Shown piece after piece: positions 15,514 to 24,734 of a stretch of 43,457 nt of DNA. This stretch comes from Chloroflexota bacterium. GTDB taxonomy: Bacteria; Chloroflexota; Anaerolineae; UBA4142. Position numbers and translations under genes: made by a program. The stretch covers positions 1 through 43,457 of the forward strand of contig VGOB01000011.1 in the NCBI GenBank assembly GCA_016865935.1, written 5' to 3'. How positions within the stretch are numbered: position 1 is the first letter of the stretch; every line of letters begins with the position of its first letter. Below the pieces are notes generated by a model, which was not told where the DNA came from, did no database searches, and was given only the letters and a program-made list of their open reading frames with translations.

Positions 15514-16395
15514 CTACGGCAAAAAGTACGGATTCGTCCACGCCGATTGATAGTCCATATCCACAACCTCGACGCGGATGTAGCGTTGCCCCTGGTGCAA
15601 CGTGAACGTCGCTTCAGTGAGCGGCTTGCCGTCCCAGGAGTGCGCGGCGTTTGGACAATGCCAAATGTCGCCGATCAGAAAGATCGAGCGGGCGGGTGAA
15701 CAGCGTACGGTAACCTGGCGTCCTTCCAGTTGCGCATCGTAGATTTCGGGACCCATCGTCGCGTAGAATTGTCCGGCGCGCAGCGCGTCGATGATCGAGG
15801 GCTGGTCGAGCTTTTCGGCGCGCACGTTCACCCAGCCGCGCCCGTGATCGGGATAACGAAAGTGCGAATCGTCGGTGGCGAGTCCCCACAGCGTTTGCCC
15901 GCGCCGCAACAACAAATCCCAATGCGCGAGCGAGTGTCCCTTGTTGATTTCCAACCAACAGCCCGTATTAAAAATCTCGATGCCGATGTGACCTTTCAAA
16001 ACGATCAGGTCGTCGAGTGTGTGATCGTGCCAATACGGATGCGCGACAAATGCCGTGCCGCCCGCCGCGTTCACGGCGTCAATCGTATCTTGCGGATCGC
16101 GCGCGGGCGCGATTGGCATTTTCGTCAGACCGAGACTGATGACGTGATATTCGACCATACCGCGCCGCGTCGAATATTCGAGACTGGGAATCATCAGGAG
16201 CGGCGGGTTGGCGAGAAAATCGAATGGATTTGTCAGCCGATTGTGATCGGTGAGCGCGAGAAAATGGTACCCATGCGCAGCGTGCCATTGCATATTTTCG
16301 GCGGGCGTTGGCTTGCCATCCGATTGATTCGTGTGCGTGTGCAGATTTCCTTTGTACCAATTACCCGGCAGATCGAACGGCGGAAGCGAAGGCAT
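15514..16395 (-). CDS. PHP-domain metal-dependent phosphoesterase
   Basis: A 293-residue PHP-domain protein, a TIM-like barrel that binds two or three metals and hydrolyses phosphoesters. Ligand motifs are HTHTNQSDG (H19, H21, D26), LTDHN (D50, H51), the SLEY segment, AHPYW and ATDDSH. GGAGGACAA precedes the ATG at 16395. It lies between the flavoprotein and PfkB-like genes of the DeoR-led operon. Some PHP proteins act on phosphonate-derived phosphodiesters, but nothing here fixes the substrate. Confidence 0.87.
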   Translation of the reverse strand: MPSLPPFDLPGNWYKGNLHTHTNQSDGKPTPAENMQWHAAHGYHFLALTDHNRLTNPFDFLANPPLLMIPSLEYSTRRGMVEYHVISLGLTKMPIAPARDPQDTIDAVNAAGGTAFVAHPYWHDHTLDDLIVLKGHIGIEIFNTGCWLEINKGHSLAHWDLLLRRGQTLWGLATDDSHFRYPDHGRGWVNVRAEKLDQPSIIDALRAGQFYATMGPEIYDAQLEGRQVTVRCSPARSIFLIGDIWHCPNAAHSWDGKPLTEATFTLHQGQRYIRVEVVDMDYQSAWTNPYFLP

Positions 16396-16461
16396 TTGTC
16401 CTCCTGACAGTGACCGATGACCGGCGACCGATGGCGGACGTCGGTCGTCCGTTCTTCGTCG

Positions 16462-18903
16462 TTATGCTTTGATGCGCGCGCCTTGCGGATCGTACAGCGC
16501 GTTCGGCGCGACGACTGCAGGCACGCGTTCGCCAAAAATGTCCACCTCGACGCGCGTCCCGATTTTTGCCAAGTGGATCGGCAGGTACGCGAGCGCGATA
16601 TTTTTCTTGACGGTGTAGCCGTACCCGCCGCTGCGGACGCGTCCCAGACATTGATCGCCGGAGTAGACCGCTTCGCCGCCGTAGAGTAAAAGATATTCTT
16701 GTCCGCCGACAACAAGCGTACACAATTTCTTTTGCGCCCCGGCTTTTTTGATTCGCTTGAGCGCGCTGCGTCCGATAAAGTTTCCTTTGCCGAGATGCGC
16801 GCAGAACCCGAGTCCGGCTTCGTACGGATTTTCGAGCATCGTCACGTCCGCGCTAAAATATTTGTAACCCTTTTCCAAGCGAAGCGAATCGAGCACCTTG
16901 TAACCACCCGCAACGATGTCGAACGGCTTGCCCGCCGCCATCAACGCGTCCCACACTTGCCCCGCCCATTCCGGTTCGACGTACAATTCCCAACCTAGTT
17001 CGCCGACGTACGTGACGCGTTGCGCCAAGACACTCGCGCCTCCGATCTTGATGATCTTCGCGGTCATATACGGGAACGCGCGATTCGAAACATTATCCTT
17101 GGTCACCGCGCGCAAGACCTCGCGCGCTTTGGGTCCCCACATTCCGATCACGACCATTTCATCGGTGACGTTTTCGATTTGCACCGCGCGTAGGGGCGTT
17201 TTATTAAACGCCCCCACGGACGCCTCTACGAGCCAACCCAGATCGTTGTCCACGAATCCCGCGCCCGTGACGATGCGGAAATGGTTTTTCGCGATGCGCG
17301 TTACCGTCACATCCGCGACGACGCCACCGCGTTCGTTCAGAAACTGGGTGTACATCACCGCGCCGACCGGACGATTCATTTCGCTGTCGGTCACGCGTTG
17401 CATCAGCGCGAGCGCGCCCGCGCCTTGCACGTCAATCTTGCCGAACGACGACATATCAATCAAGCCGACGCGTTCGCGGAATGCTCGATGCTCCTTGCCG
17501 ACGAGATCGAAGAACGGCGGTTTTGCCCAGCCCCACTCGCGCTGATCGGCTCCGGCGCGTCGCCACGTCCAACCTGGTTCGAAATAATCGGCGCGCTCCC
17601 AGCCATTCTTCTTGGCAAACACGGCGCCCAGGTCTTGTTGACGCGTGTGCAACGCGCTGATGCGGCGCGGGCGGCCCCATTCGTCTTGATCGAACGGATA
17701 GCGCAAGCGATAATAATATTTATAGCCCTCGCGCGCGGCTTGTGCGGCGTACGCCGGATCGTGATAGTTGCGCCCAAACCGCCACGCGCGATAACCGTAC
17801 ACGTCCACCGAAGTTTCGCCTTCGACCATCCACTCTGCGATCGTTTTGCCGATGCCGCCACCGCCGCCGAACCCGTTGAGCGAAAGTCCAGCTGCCATCC
17901 AAAAGCCGCGCACGCCGGGCATCGGACCCAGCAATGGATTCGAATCGGGTGTCAGCGCGTCGGGATGACAAATCAAATTGACGATCTCGGCTTTCTCGAC
18001 GAACGGAAAACGTTTGTTGCACCCTTCGAGCAATTGTTCAAAGCGTTCGTAATCGGCGGGCAACGATTGCGCGGAATGATCCCAGGGCACGCCATCCACC
18101 CAGCGCGCGACCGGATTCGGTTCGTATCCGCCAAACACCATTCCGCCGGATTCCGCGCGACCGTAGACAAGGTAATCGGGATCGCGAAAGCAGGGCATAT
18201 TTTTCGGCAACTCGTGACCTGGGACGGCTTTGAGCATCACGTGTTGATGATCGATTGGCGTTGAGACGACGTACAGCCCAACCATCGCCGCGATCTGCGG
18301 CGCCCAAATGCCTGCCGCGTTGACGACGATTTCGGTTGCGATGTCGCCCTTAGTCGTCTTGACTTTTTTGATTTCGCGTTTCGGCGATAACTCAAAGCCG
18401 GTGACGCGCGTATTCGTCAGAATTTTTACGCCGAGCGCTTTTGCCGCGTTGGCGACCGCGTACGTCGCGCCATGCGGATCGAGGTGACCGTCTTTCGGCA
18501 TATAGACTGCGCCGTACAAATTCTCTTTCGTGATCGCGGGCATCAGGCGCACCGCTTCGTCCGGCGAAATGATCTCCGCGTCCAAGCCGATCCCTTTGGC
18601 GCGGCTGACGCTGCGTTGCAAGTCCATCAACTGTTCTTTACTCGACGCGAGCCGCAAGCTGCCGACCGATTCGAACACACCCAGTTCGCTGTACAACTCG
18701 ATGCTGTATGCGCGAAAGCGCATCATCGTTGGCGACGTATTGAACGCCGTGACGAGACCGGCGGCTTGACAGGTCGAGCCGCTCGTCAGTTCGCCCTTTT
18801 CGATTAGAACGATTTCTTTCCAACCGGCTTTGGCGAGGTGATAGGCGATGTTCACGCCGGTGATGCCGCCGCCGATGACGACGACGCGGGCTTGGTCATT
18901 CAT
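16462..18903 (-). CDS. FAD-dependent dimethylglycine/sarcosine dehydrogenase-like protein with GcvT domain (copy 1)
   Basis: An 813-residue two-part enzyme. The N-terminal half is a DAO-type FAD oxidoreductase (VVVIGGGITGVNIAYHLAKAG near residue 6). The C-terminal half is a GcvT/aminomethyltransferase folate domain (SFGKIDVQGAGALALMQ, YVGELGWELYVEPEW, GYGYTVKKNIALAYLP). Such proteins oxidise N-methyl groups and transfer the carbon to tetrahydrofolate. Where dimethylglycine dehydrogenase has the flavin-linked His in GSTWHAAGL, this protein has GSTCQAAGL, so covalent FAD attachment by that residue is not possible. Start 18903 has AAAGGA upstream and overlaps the DeoR gene end by eight bases. 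Confidence 0.88.
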   Translation of the reverse strand: MNDQARVVVIGGGITGVNIAYHLAKAGWKEIVLIEKGELTSGSTCQAAGLVTAFNTSPTMMRFRAYSIELYSELGVFESVGSLRLASSKEQLMDLQRSVSRAKGIGLDAEIISPDEAVRLMPAITKENLYGAVYMPKDGHLDPHGATYAVANAAKALGVKILTNTRVTGFELSPKREIKKVKTTKGDIATEIVVNAAGIWAPQIAAMVGLYVVSTPIDHQHVMLKAVPGHELPKNMPCFRDPDYLVYGRAESGGMVFGGYEPNPVARWVDGVPWDHSAQSLPADYERFEQLLEGCNKRFPFVEKAEIVNLICHPDALTPDSNPLLGPMPGVRGFWMAAGLSLNGFGGGGGIGKTIAEWMVEGETSVDVYGYRAWRFGRNYHDPAYAAQAAREGYKYYYRLRYPFDQDEWGRPRRISALHTRQQDLGAVFAKKNGWERADYFEPGWTWRRAGADQREWGWAKPPFFDLVGKEHRAFRERVGLIDMSSFGKIDVQGAGALALMQRVTDSEMNRPVGAVMYTQFLNERGGVVADVTVTRIAKNHFRIVTGAGFVDNDLGWLVEASVGAFNKTPLRAVQIENVTDEMVVIGMWGPKAREVLRAVTKDNVSNRAFPYMTAKIIKIGGASVLAQRVTYVGELGWELYVEPEWAGQVWDALMAAGKPFDIVAGGYKVLDSLRLEKGYKYFSADVTMLENPYEAGLGFCAHLGKGNFIGRSALKRIKKAGAQKKLCTLVVGGQEYLLLYGGEAVYSGDQCLGRVRSGGYGYTVKKNIALAYLPIHLAKIGTRVEVDIFGERVPAVVAPNALYDPQGARIKA
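17193..17214. repeat. hairpin unit inside the flavoprotein gene
   Basis: GGGGCGTTT (17193-17201) and AAACGCCCC (17206-17214) form a perfect 9-bp stem within coding sequence, read in frame as GAFNKTPL. The sequence resembles GTAGGGGCG-type intergenic units, such as the one used as terminator at 26390. It may be a repeat captured in frame in a surface loop. Confidence 0.6.
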
Positions 18904-19702
18904 TGGTTTTCCTTTTGCGCGCCGCCGCGCCCGCGATGACGACGCGGACGTTGCGCGATTCAAGTTCGGCGCGCGCGATTTTGCTGAGGCGCGCGTCGGT
19001 CACGAGCATTTGCACTTCGTCAATCTCGGCGATTCCAAAGTTGGACACCACGCCCCATTTGCTATGATCGGCGACGACGATGATCGCGCCGTGCGTGCGT
19101 TCGATCATCAGCCGCACGAGTTCCGCCTCCGGATTGCTGGGTACCGTGAAGCCGTACTTGAGACTGATGCCATCCGCGCCGATGAAAGTTTTGTTTGCGT
19201 TCAACCGACGCAGGTTTTCAGAAGCAAAATGACCAACCACCGCGTTTGAGCGCGGGTAGAACGTGCCGCCGAGCAAAATCAATTCAAAGCCGACTTCGTG
19301 AACTTGGAGCGCGGCGGACAAATTGTTGGTGACGACGGTGACCTTGGCGCGGCTTGGAATACTGCTGATCACCTGCGTCGCCGTTGTGCCGCTGTTGACG
19401 AAGATCGTGTCGCCGTCCTCGATCAGCGCGGCGGCCGTCGCGCCGATGCTGCGTTTTTCGTCGGGGTGCGCGAGCGCGCGCGTAGCATACTCTGGCTCGG
19501 TTTTCAATTGCTGACTGAGGATCGCGCCGCCGTGCGTGCGTTCGAGCACGCCTTGCTTTTCCAGCCATTCCAGATCGCGGCGCACGGTCGCTTCCGAAAT
19601 GCCGAGGAGTTTGCACAGCTCGGCGTTCGTCACGACCTTGTTGATTTCCAGACGATTGCGAATTTGTTCGAAGCGTTGAGCGGGAATTAGTTGTTTGCTC
19701 AT
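18896..19702 (-). CDS. DeoR-family transcriptional regulator
   Basis: A 268-residue regulator. Residues about 8-60 are the DeoR winged helix (RFEQIRNRLEINKVVTNAEL, ISEATVRRDLEWLEKQGVLERTHGGAI). The rest is the sugar-phosphate-binding DeoR sensor domain (IFVNSGTTATQV, VTNNLSAA, GADGISLKYGFT, VADHSKWG). The start at 19702 (MSKQLIPAQRF) is preferred because the upstream extension lies in repeat sequence. It is first in the minus-strand operon with flavoprotein 1, PHP, PfkB-like and MttB-like genes, and stands next to the divergent promoter pair at 20042-20093, which it probably controls. A phosphorylated ligand is typical of the family. Confidence 0.92.
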   Translation of the reverse strand: MSKQLIPAQRFEQIRNRLEINKVVTNAELCKLLGISEATVRRDLEWLEKQGVLERTHGGAILSQQLKTEPEYATRALAHPDEKRSIGATAAALIEDGDTIFVNSGTTATQVISSIPSRAKVTVVTNNLSAALQVHEVGFELILLGGTFYPRSNAVVGHFASENLRRLNANKTFIGADGISLKYGFTVPSNPEAELVRLMIERTHGAIIVVADHSKWGVVSNFGIAEIDEVQMLVTDARLSKIARAELESRNVRVVIAGAAARKRKTNE

Positions 19703-19728
19703 TTCACGCGCCTCGTTGTGCGCCCCAC

Positions 19729-19946
19729 TGTCATTTCGAGAAGACATATCGCCGCGCGATATGTTTGAGCCGAGAACTGTCATTTCGAGGAGGCGATTTG
19801 TGCCGACGAGAAATCTCAGACAGGGCTGGAGATTTCTCCTCGCAAACTACGCTCGTCGAAATGACATGTTCTGGGTAGCGGAGCGAGAAATCTCGTCATA
19901 GCGGCGATGAGATTTCTCGGCGCAAAAGCCGCGCCTCGAACTGACA
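19729..19946. repeat. composite TGTCATTTCGAG-family palindromic repeat
   Basis: TGTCATTTCGAG occurs at 19729-19740 and 19778-19789. Matching closures are TCGAAATGACA ending at 19866 and a decayed CTCGAACTGACA ending at 19946. Inner hairpins are ACATATCG/CGATATGT (19744-19764), GAGAAATCTC/GAGATTTCTC, and CGAGAAATCTC/GAGATTTCTCG. It looks like two or three units inserted side by side in the 443-base gap between the divergent operons. No gene is seen there. Confidence 0.85.
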
Positions 19947-20041
19947 AGGGAGAATGTCGCCTCGCGCGAAGGTTTGCGCGAAGCCGAAGGAGAAACATCG
20001 AATCTGTTTGACGATGTTACAAATTGGATGATTCTGACTGC

Positions 20042-20070
20042 ATTATAACTACTTTTGAGCGAATTTGCAA
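20042..20070 (-). promoter_or_regulatory. promoter of the DeoR-led operon
   Basis: On the minus strand TTGCAA (20070-20065) and a consensus TATAAT (20047-20042) are 17 bases apart. The message would start near 20035 and carry a leader of about 330 bases through the composite repeat before deoR. The -35 hexamer is palindromic and shared with the opposite promoter. Confidence 0.7.
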
Positions 20071-20093
20071 GTTTCTGCCACTTGGGCTATAAT
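20065..20093 (+). promoter_or_regulatory. promoter of the flavoprotein 2-aldolase operon
   Basis: TTGCAA (20065-20070) and consensus TATAAT (20088-20093) have a 17-base spacer; transcription should begin near 20100. The same six bases serve the divergent promoter, so the two polymerase footprints exclude each other. Confidence 0.75.
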
Positions 20094-20145
20094 ATCCGTG
20101 TCAACGAACGAAGAACGAATACACCGAATCTGAAGGAGACACTCC

Positions 20146-22602
20146 ATGTCTGATCTTCCATCACATGCCCAAGTGGTTATCATCGGCGGTGGTGTGGGCG
20201 GATGCAGTATCGCCTATCATCTCACCAAGATGGGGTGGAAAGACGTCGTCATCGTCGAACGATTCGAATTGACGAGCGGTTCGACCTGGCACTCCGCCGG
20301 GTTAGTCGGTCAACTGCGCTCCGATGTCAACCTCACCAAGATGATGAAGTACAGCACCGATCTGTATCGCAAGCTGAAGGACGAGACGGGGCAGGATACG
20401 GGTTGGCGCGAAGTCGGCGGCATTCGCTTGGCATCCTCACCGGAGCGAATGGAAGAACTCAAACGCCAGTATGCGCTCTCGCGCTCGTTCGATTTTCCCC
20501 TCGAAATGATCAGCGCCGCCGAAGCGCACAAGATGTTTCCGCTGATGAACCCCGAAGGTGTGCTGGGTGCGGTCTTTACGCCAACCGATGGCACGATCGA
20601 TCCAACCGGCTTGACGATGGCGCTCGCCGCCGGCGCAAAATCGCGCGGCGCGAAAATCTTCTTGCACACGAGCGTCACCGGCATCAACGTCAAAGATGGC
20701 AGCGTCACCGAAGTTGTGACGAACAACGGCACGATCAAAACCGAAATCGTCGTGAACGCGGCGGGCGAGTGGGGCGCAGAAATCGGCAAGCTGGCGGGCG
20801 TCAATCTGCCGGTGATTCCGATGGCGCATTTGTACGCGATCACCAAACCGGTCGCCGGATTGGCGCGCCACGTCCCAACCCTACGCGATCCCGATCTCCT
20901 GGTTTATTGGCGCGAAGAAGTCGGCGGCTTTATCACCGGCGGTTACGAGCGTGACCCCGCGCCGTTTGGACTCGACGGCATCCCCGAAGATTTCAGTTAC
21001 AAACTTTTGCCGCCAGACTGGGATCGTTTTTTGCCGCTGATGCAAAACTCGGTCAAGCGCGTGCCCGCCGTCGAGAACGCAGAGATTCGCCAACTGCTCA
21101 ACGGTCCCGAAGGTTTCACACCCGACGGCGAATTTTTGCTGGGGCCAACTTCGGTCAAGGGATTCTGGGTCGCGTGCGCGTTCTGCGCGCACGGTCTTGC
21201 CGGGGCAGGTGGCATCGGCAAGGTGATGGCGGAATGGATCATCGAAGGAACGCCGGAATGGGATGTGTGGCGTTTGGACGTGCGCCGCTTTGGTCCGAAT
21301 TACGCGAGCCAGGATTATCAACTCGCGCGCACGCTCGAAACGTACGGCAAGTACTACGACATTCACTATCCAAACGAAGAACGCACGTCTGGTCGTCCGT
21401 TGCGACTTTCTCCGGCGTACGCGCGCCAAAAGGAACTGGGCGCGTCGTTCGGGGAAAAGTTTGGCTGGGAGCGCGTCAATTGGTTCACGTCAAACCTGAC
21501 CGCAGAAACAGCGGTTAGCGATCAGCGGTCAGCGGTCTTGTTCCAACCGCGCGGGTGGGCTGCCAAACACTACTCGCCCGCTATCGAAGTTGAACACATC
21601 GCGACGCGCGAACGCGCCGGGCTGTTCGACGAGACTTCGTTCAACAAATTTGAAGTACGTGGTCTGGGCGCGCTGAAATTCCTGCAAATGATGTGTGCGA
21701 ACAACATCGATCGTCCGGTCGGCGCGGTGGTTTACACGCAGATGCTCAACCCGCGCGGCGGCGTCGAATGTGATTTCACGGTGACGCGACTCGCGGCGGA
21801 TCGTTTCTTCATCGTCACCGGCACCGCGCTCGGCGTGCACGATTTGTCCTGGATGCGCTTGCATATGCCGGAAGATGGTTCGGTCGTGCTGGAAGATGTG
21901 ACATCGCAGTACGCGTGTTTCGGATTGTGGGGACCGCAGGCGCGAACGATTTTGCAAAAGGTGACCAAAGCCGATGTGTCGAATGCCGGTTTTCCGTACA
22001 TGACGATGCAGCACATCACCGTCGGCTACGTGCCGACGATGGCGCTGCGCGTGACGTACGTCGGCGAACTGGGTTGGGAATTTTACTGCCCGATGGAGTA
22101 CGGCTTGAAATTGTACGACACCCTCTTGGAAGCCGGACAATCGGAAGGCATCGTGCCTGCCGGTTATCGCGCAATTGATTCGCTGCGCTTGGAAAAGGGC
22201 TATCGTTATTGGAGCGCGGAAGCATCGCCCGATTACACGCCGTACGAAACCGGAATGGGTTTCGCCGTCGCGTTGGACAAAGGCGATTTCATCGGACGCG
22301 ACGCGCTGCTCAAGCAAAAGCAATCCGGCGTCAAGCAAAAATTGTGCTGTCTGTCATTGGCGGATAGCAGCGCCATTGCCATCGGCAAAGAGCCAATTCG
22401 ATCCGGCGACAAGGTGATCGGCTCGGTCACATCGGGCGGCTATGGCTATACCGTCCGCAAGAGTATCGTCTTTGGTTATCTGCCGGTCGAGTTCGCCAAA
22501 GTCGGCACGCCATTGACGGTGGAGATCTTTGGCGAGCGAATCCAAGCCGTCGTCGAGTCAGAACCGCTGTGGGATCCAAAAGGCGCGCGGATCAAAGCGT
22601 AG
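20146..22602 (+). CDS. FAD-dependent dimethylglycine/sarcosine dehydrogenase-like protein with GcvT domain (copy 2)
   Basis: An 818-residue homologue of the protein at 16462-18903. It has an N-terminal FAD fold (VVIIGGGVGGCSIAYHLTKMG) and a C-terminal GcvT folate domain (FNKFEVRGLGALKFLQM, YVGELGWEFYCPMEYG, GYGYTVRKSIVFGYLP). Unlike copy 1 it keeps the histidine used for covalent flavin in dimethylglycine dehydrogenase (GSTWHSAGL). Start ATG 20146 has AAGGAG upstream. Bases about 21500-21540, between the two halves, read as a run of CAGCGGTCAG-type repeat translated in frame (AETAVSDQRSAV). Expected role: oxidative removal of an N-methyl group with transfer to tetrahydrofolate. Confidence 0.89.
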   Translation: MSDLPSHAQVVIIGGGVGGCSIAYHLTKMGWKDVVIVERFELTSGSTWHSAGLVGQLRSDVNLTKMMKYSTDLYRKLKDETGQDTGWREVGGIRLASSPERMEELKRQYALSRSFDFPLEMISAAEAHKMFPLMNPEGVLGAVFTPTDGTIDPTGLTMALAAGAKSRGAKIFLHTSVTGINVKDGSVTEVVTNNGTIKTEIVVNAAGEWGAEIGKLAGVNLPVIPMAHLYAITKPVAGLARHVPTLRDPDLLVYWREEVGGFITGGYERDPAPFGLDGIPEDFSYKLLPPDWDRFLPLMQNSVKRVPAVENAEIRQLLNGPEGFTPDGEFLLGPTSVKGFWVACAFCAHGLAGAGGIGKVMAEWIIEGTPEWDVWRLDVRRFGPNYASQDYQLARTLETYGKYYDIHYPNEERTSGRPLRLSPAYARQKELGASFGEKFGWERVNWFTSNLTAETAVSDQRSAVLFQPRGWAAKHYSPAIEVEHIATRERAGLFDETSFNKFEVRGLGALKFLQMMCANNIDRPVGAVVYTQMLNPRGGVECDFTVTRLAADRFFIVTGTALGVHDLSWMRLHMPEDGSVVLEDVTSQYACFGLWGPQARTILQKVTKADVSNAGFPYMTMQHITVGYVPTMALRVTYVGELGWEFYCPMEYGLKLYDTLLEAGQSEGIVPAGYRAIDSLRLEKGYRYWSAEASPDYTPYETGMGFAVALDKGDFIGRDALLKQKQSGVKQKLCCLSLADSSAIAIGKEPIRSGDKVIGSVTSGGYGYTVRKSIVFGYLPVEFAKVGTPLTVEIFGERIQAVVESEPLWDPKGARIKA

Positions 22603-22611
22603 AGTTTCCCT

Positions 22612-22690
22612 AACCTTGCGAAGGCTTTCAACCTTCGCAAGGTTGACTGATCTCTAATCTCCAATCTCTAATCTCTAATTTCTAATTTCT
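22612..22690. repeat. perfect 13-bp hairpin plus AATCTCT low-complexity run
   Basis: AACCTTGCGAAGG (22612-22624) pairs with CCTTCGCAAGGTT (22632-22644) around a seven-base loop. Then 22650-22690 repeats CTCTAATCTCC-type words, the same dialect as at 4771 and 6206 but here as one arm only. No U-tract follows, so the aldolase gene is probably co-transcribed. Confidence 0.85.
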
Positions 22691-22709
22691 AATTCGAACA
22701 GGAGGAGCC

Positions 22710-23585
22710 ATGTCTGTCGAAAACGCCAAAGGGATGTTGATCAAAGCGACGCAGGGTAAGTACGCCGTCGGCGCGTTCAACGTCACCGATTTTGTTCAGA
22801 TGGAAGGTGTGATCGAGGCGGCGGTCAACAAAAAAGCGCCGCTCATCATCCAGACCTCGGTCGAGCCGAGCAAGTTTTATGGCAGAAAGATGATGGTCGC
22901 GGCGTTCCGCGCGCTCGCCGAGTCCGCGCCGATTCCGATCTGCTTGCACCTCGATCATTGCACCGACGTAGATTACTGCAAGAAATGCGCGGACGCCGGG
23001 TACACCAACATCATGATTGACGCGAGCAAATTCCCCTTCGAGGAAAATGTTCGCATGTCCAAAGAGGTGGTGGACTATTGCCACAAGGTCGGCGACATTT
23101 CGGTCGAGGCGGAACTGGGAACGGTTTCCGGCGTCGAAGACCAGATCAAGGTTGTGGAAGACGAAGCGCAATTGGCGAACCCGCAGCAGTCGGTCGAATT
23201 CGTCGAGCGCACCGGCGTCGATTTGTTTGCCCCGGCGATTGGGACGGCGCACGGCGTTTACACAACCAAGGATCCCAAAGTAGATTTCGAGCGAATGGGC
23301 AAGATCGCGCAGTTGATCAACGGCAAAGGCGTGCGCGCGCCCTTGATCGTTCACGGCGGGACTGGACTGCCACCCCAGACGGTCGCCAAGTTGATCGAGT
23401 TGGGCGGCGCGAAATTGAACGTTTCGACCGAACTCAAGTACACGCTGATTGACACGACCTTCGCCTACATCTCCGAACACCGCAAGGAGTACAATCCCGG
23501 CAAGATCAACATCGCAGTCAAGAACGCGATCCGCGAAGCCGCCGAAAAGTGGATTGATATGCTGGGTTCGGCGGGCAAGGCGTAG
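22710..23585 (+). CDS. class II fructose-bisphosphate/tagatose-bisphosphate-type aldolase
   Basis: A 291-residue zinc-dependent aldolase of the FbaA/GatY/KbaY family. LHLDHC provides D82 and the zinc ligand H83, VEAELGTVSG and GTAHGVY the other zinc ligands, and VHGGTGLP the phosphate-binding loop. AGGAGGAG precedes ATG 22710. The family cleaves ketose bisphosphates to two triose units. In this operon, between a demethylase-like flavoprotein and an aminotransferase, the substrate may be unusual. Housekeeping fructose-bisphosphate aldolase cannot be excluded. Confidence 0.9.
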   Translation: MSVENAKGMLIKATQGKYAVGAFNVTDFVQMEGVIEAAVNKKAPLIIQTSVEPSKFYGRKMMVAAFRALAESAPIPICLHLDHCTDVDYCKKCADAGYTNIMIDASKFPFEENVRMSKEVVDYCHKVGDISVEAELGTVSGVEDQIKVVEDEAQLANPQQSVEFVERTGVDLFAPAIGTAHGVYTTKDPKVDFERMGKIAQLINGKGVRAPLIVHGGTGLPPQTVAKLIELGGAKLNVSTELKYTLIDTTFAYISEHRKEYNPGKINIAVKNAIREAAEKWIDMLGSAGKA

Positions 23586-23606
23586 GACAAATTTGCAAAT
23601 TTGTCC
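23585..23606. repeat. 22-bp perfect palindrome
   Basis: Bases 23585-23606 read identically on both strands (GGACAAATTT, then its reverse complement AAATTTGTCC, around a central GC). It overlaps the last base of the aldolase stop codon. It may act as an intercistronic hairpin or a protein-binding site. It is too far downstream to be the operon operator. Confidence 0.85.
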
Positions 23607-23628
23607 AATATTCCAAAGGAGTCACATC

Positions 23629-24732
23629 ATGACCAAACCGATCGAAGAGTATTTTGTTCCGTGGATGAAACCGCTAAAAATGTATTTCTCGCCGCATATC
23701 GATCTGGCGTGGCGCGATCCATCGCTCCACCGGATGATGTCGAACGAGAACCCGTTGCCGCCATCGCCCAAAGTTCTGGAAGCGATCAACAAGTACGGCG
23801 CAATGTCGAATCGTTATCCCGACCAAGGGATCGTCGTGCGGACAAGAATTGCCGAGATGAATGGGTTGGACGGACCGGAAAACGTCGTCATCGGCAACGG
23901 GTCGAGTGAAGTTTTCGATATGACGTTTCGCACGTTTTTACAGCCGGGCGAAGAGGTCATTCAGCACACGCCTTGCTTTGCGATCTATCAATTGCGCTGC
24001 GATGTGCTCGGCGGCAAACTCGTTTCCGTCCCGATGATCTACAAGGACAAGCGGTTGCTTTTTGACGCCGACGGAATCTTGAAAGCGATCACGCCGCAAA
24101 CCAAGATCATCGCGATTGCAAACCCGAACAATCCCTCCGGCAATTTTATGGATGCGACGGATTTCGTTCGTATCGCCGAGACGGGAATTCCGTTTGTGAT
24201 TGACGAGGCATACGTCGAGTACTCCGGCTTGGAAAAATCGCAAGTGGCGCTGGTCAAGAAATACAAGAACGTGATGATCACGCGCACGCTTTCCAAAGCG
24301 TACGGCTTGGCGGGGATGCGCTTTGGCTATCTGCTCGCGGATCGCGATGTGGCGATGAAAGTTGCCGCAACGCTTTTGCCTTGGAATGTTGGCACGATCA
24401 TCATGTGGGCGGCGCTCGCCGCGCTGGAAGATCGAGAAGGATTGGCGGAACGCGTCAAATACAACAATGAGCAAATCGCGTACATCGAAGAAATGCTGGG
24501 CAGCATTCCCGGCTTTGTGGTCTTTCCGTCACACGCCAACTACATCTTGTTCGATGCCGGTGGGACGGGCAAAACTGGCAAAGAGATCATCGCGTACGCG
24601 GAAAAGAAAGGCATCATCCTCCGCGGCGAATCTGCCAAGTACGGCAGCGACGGTTGGTTCCGCGTCACCATCGGCAGCAAAGAAGAAAATCGAATGTTCG
24701 TGGAGACGGTGCGAGAGTTTTTGACAAAGTGA
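23629..24732 (+). CDS. HisC-like class I/II aminotransferase
   Basis: A 367-residue PLP enzyme of the histidinol-phosphate aminotransferase-like group. The sequence shows MSNENPLPPSPKVLEAI, the GNGSSEVFD phosphate loop, ANPNNPSG, VIDEAYVEYSG, and the PLP lysine K223 in TLSKAYGLAGMRFGY. ATG 23629 is set by AAAGGAG at 23615-23621; a longer frame runs back into the aldolase gene in another phase. No other histidine genes are present, so a role with an island-specific phosphorylated or phosphonate amine is plausible. CobD-like decarboxylase activity is a weaker alternative. Confidence 0.87.
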   Translation: MTKPIEEYFVPWMKPLKMYFSPHIDLAWRDPSLHRMMSNENPLPPSPKVLEAINKYGAMSNRYPDQGIVVRTRIAEMNGLDGPENVVIGNGSSEVFDMTFRTFLQPGEEVIQHTPCFAIYQLRCDVLGGKLVSVPMIYKDKRLLFDADGILKAITPQTKIIAIANPNNPSGNFMDATDFVRIAETGIPFVIDEAYVEYSGLEKSQVALVKKYKNVMITRTLSKAYGLAGMRFGYLLADRDVAMKVAATLLPWNVGTIIMWAALAALEDREGLAERVKYNNEQIAYIEEMLGSIPGFVVFPSHANYILFDAGGTGKTGKEIIAYAEKKGIILRGESAKYGSDGWFRVTIGSKEENRMFVETVREFLTK

Positions 24733-24734
24733 GA

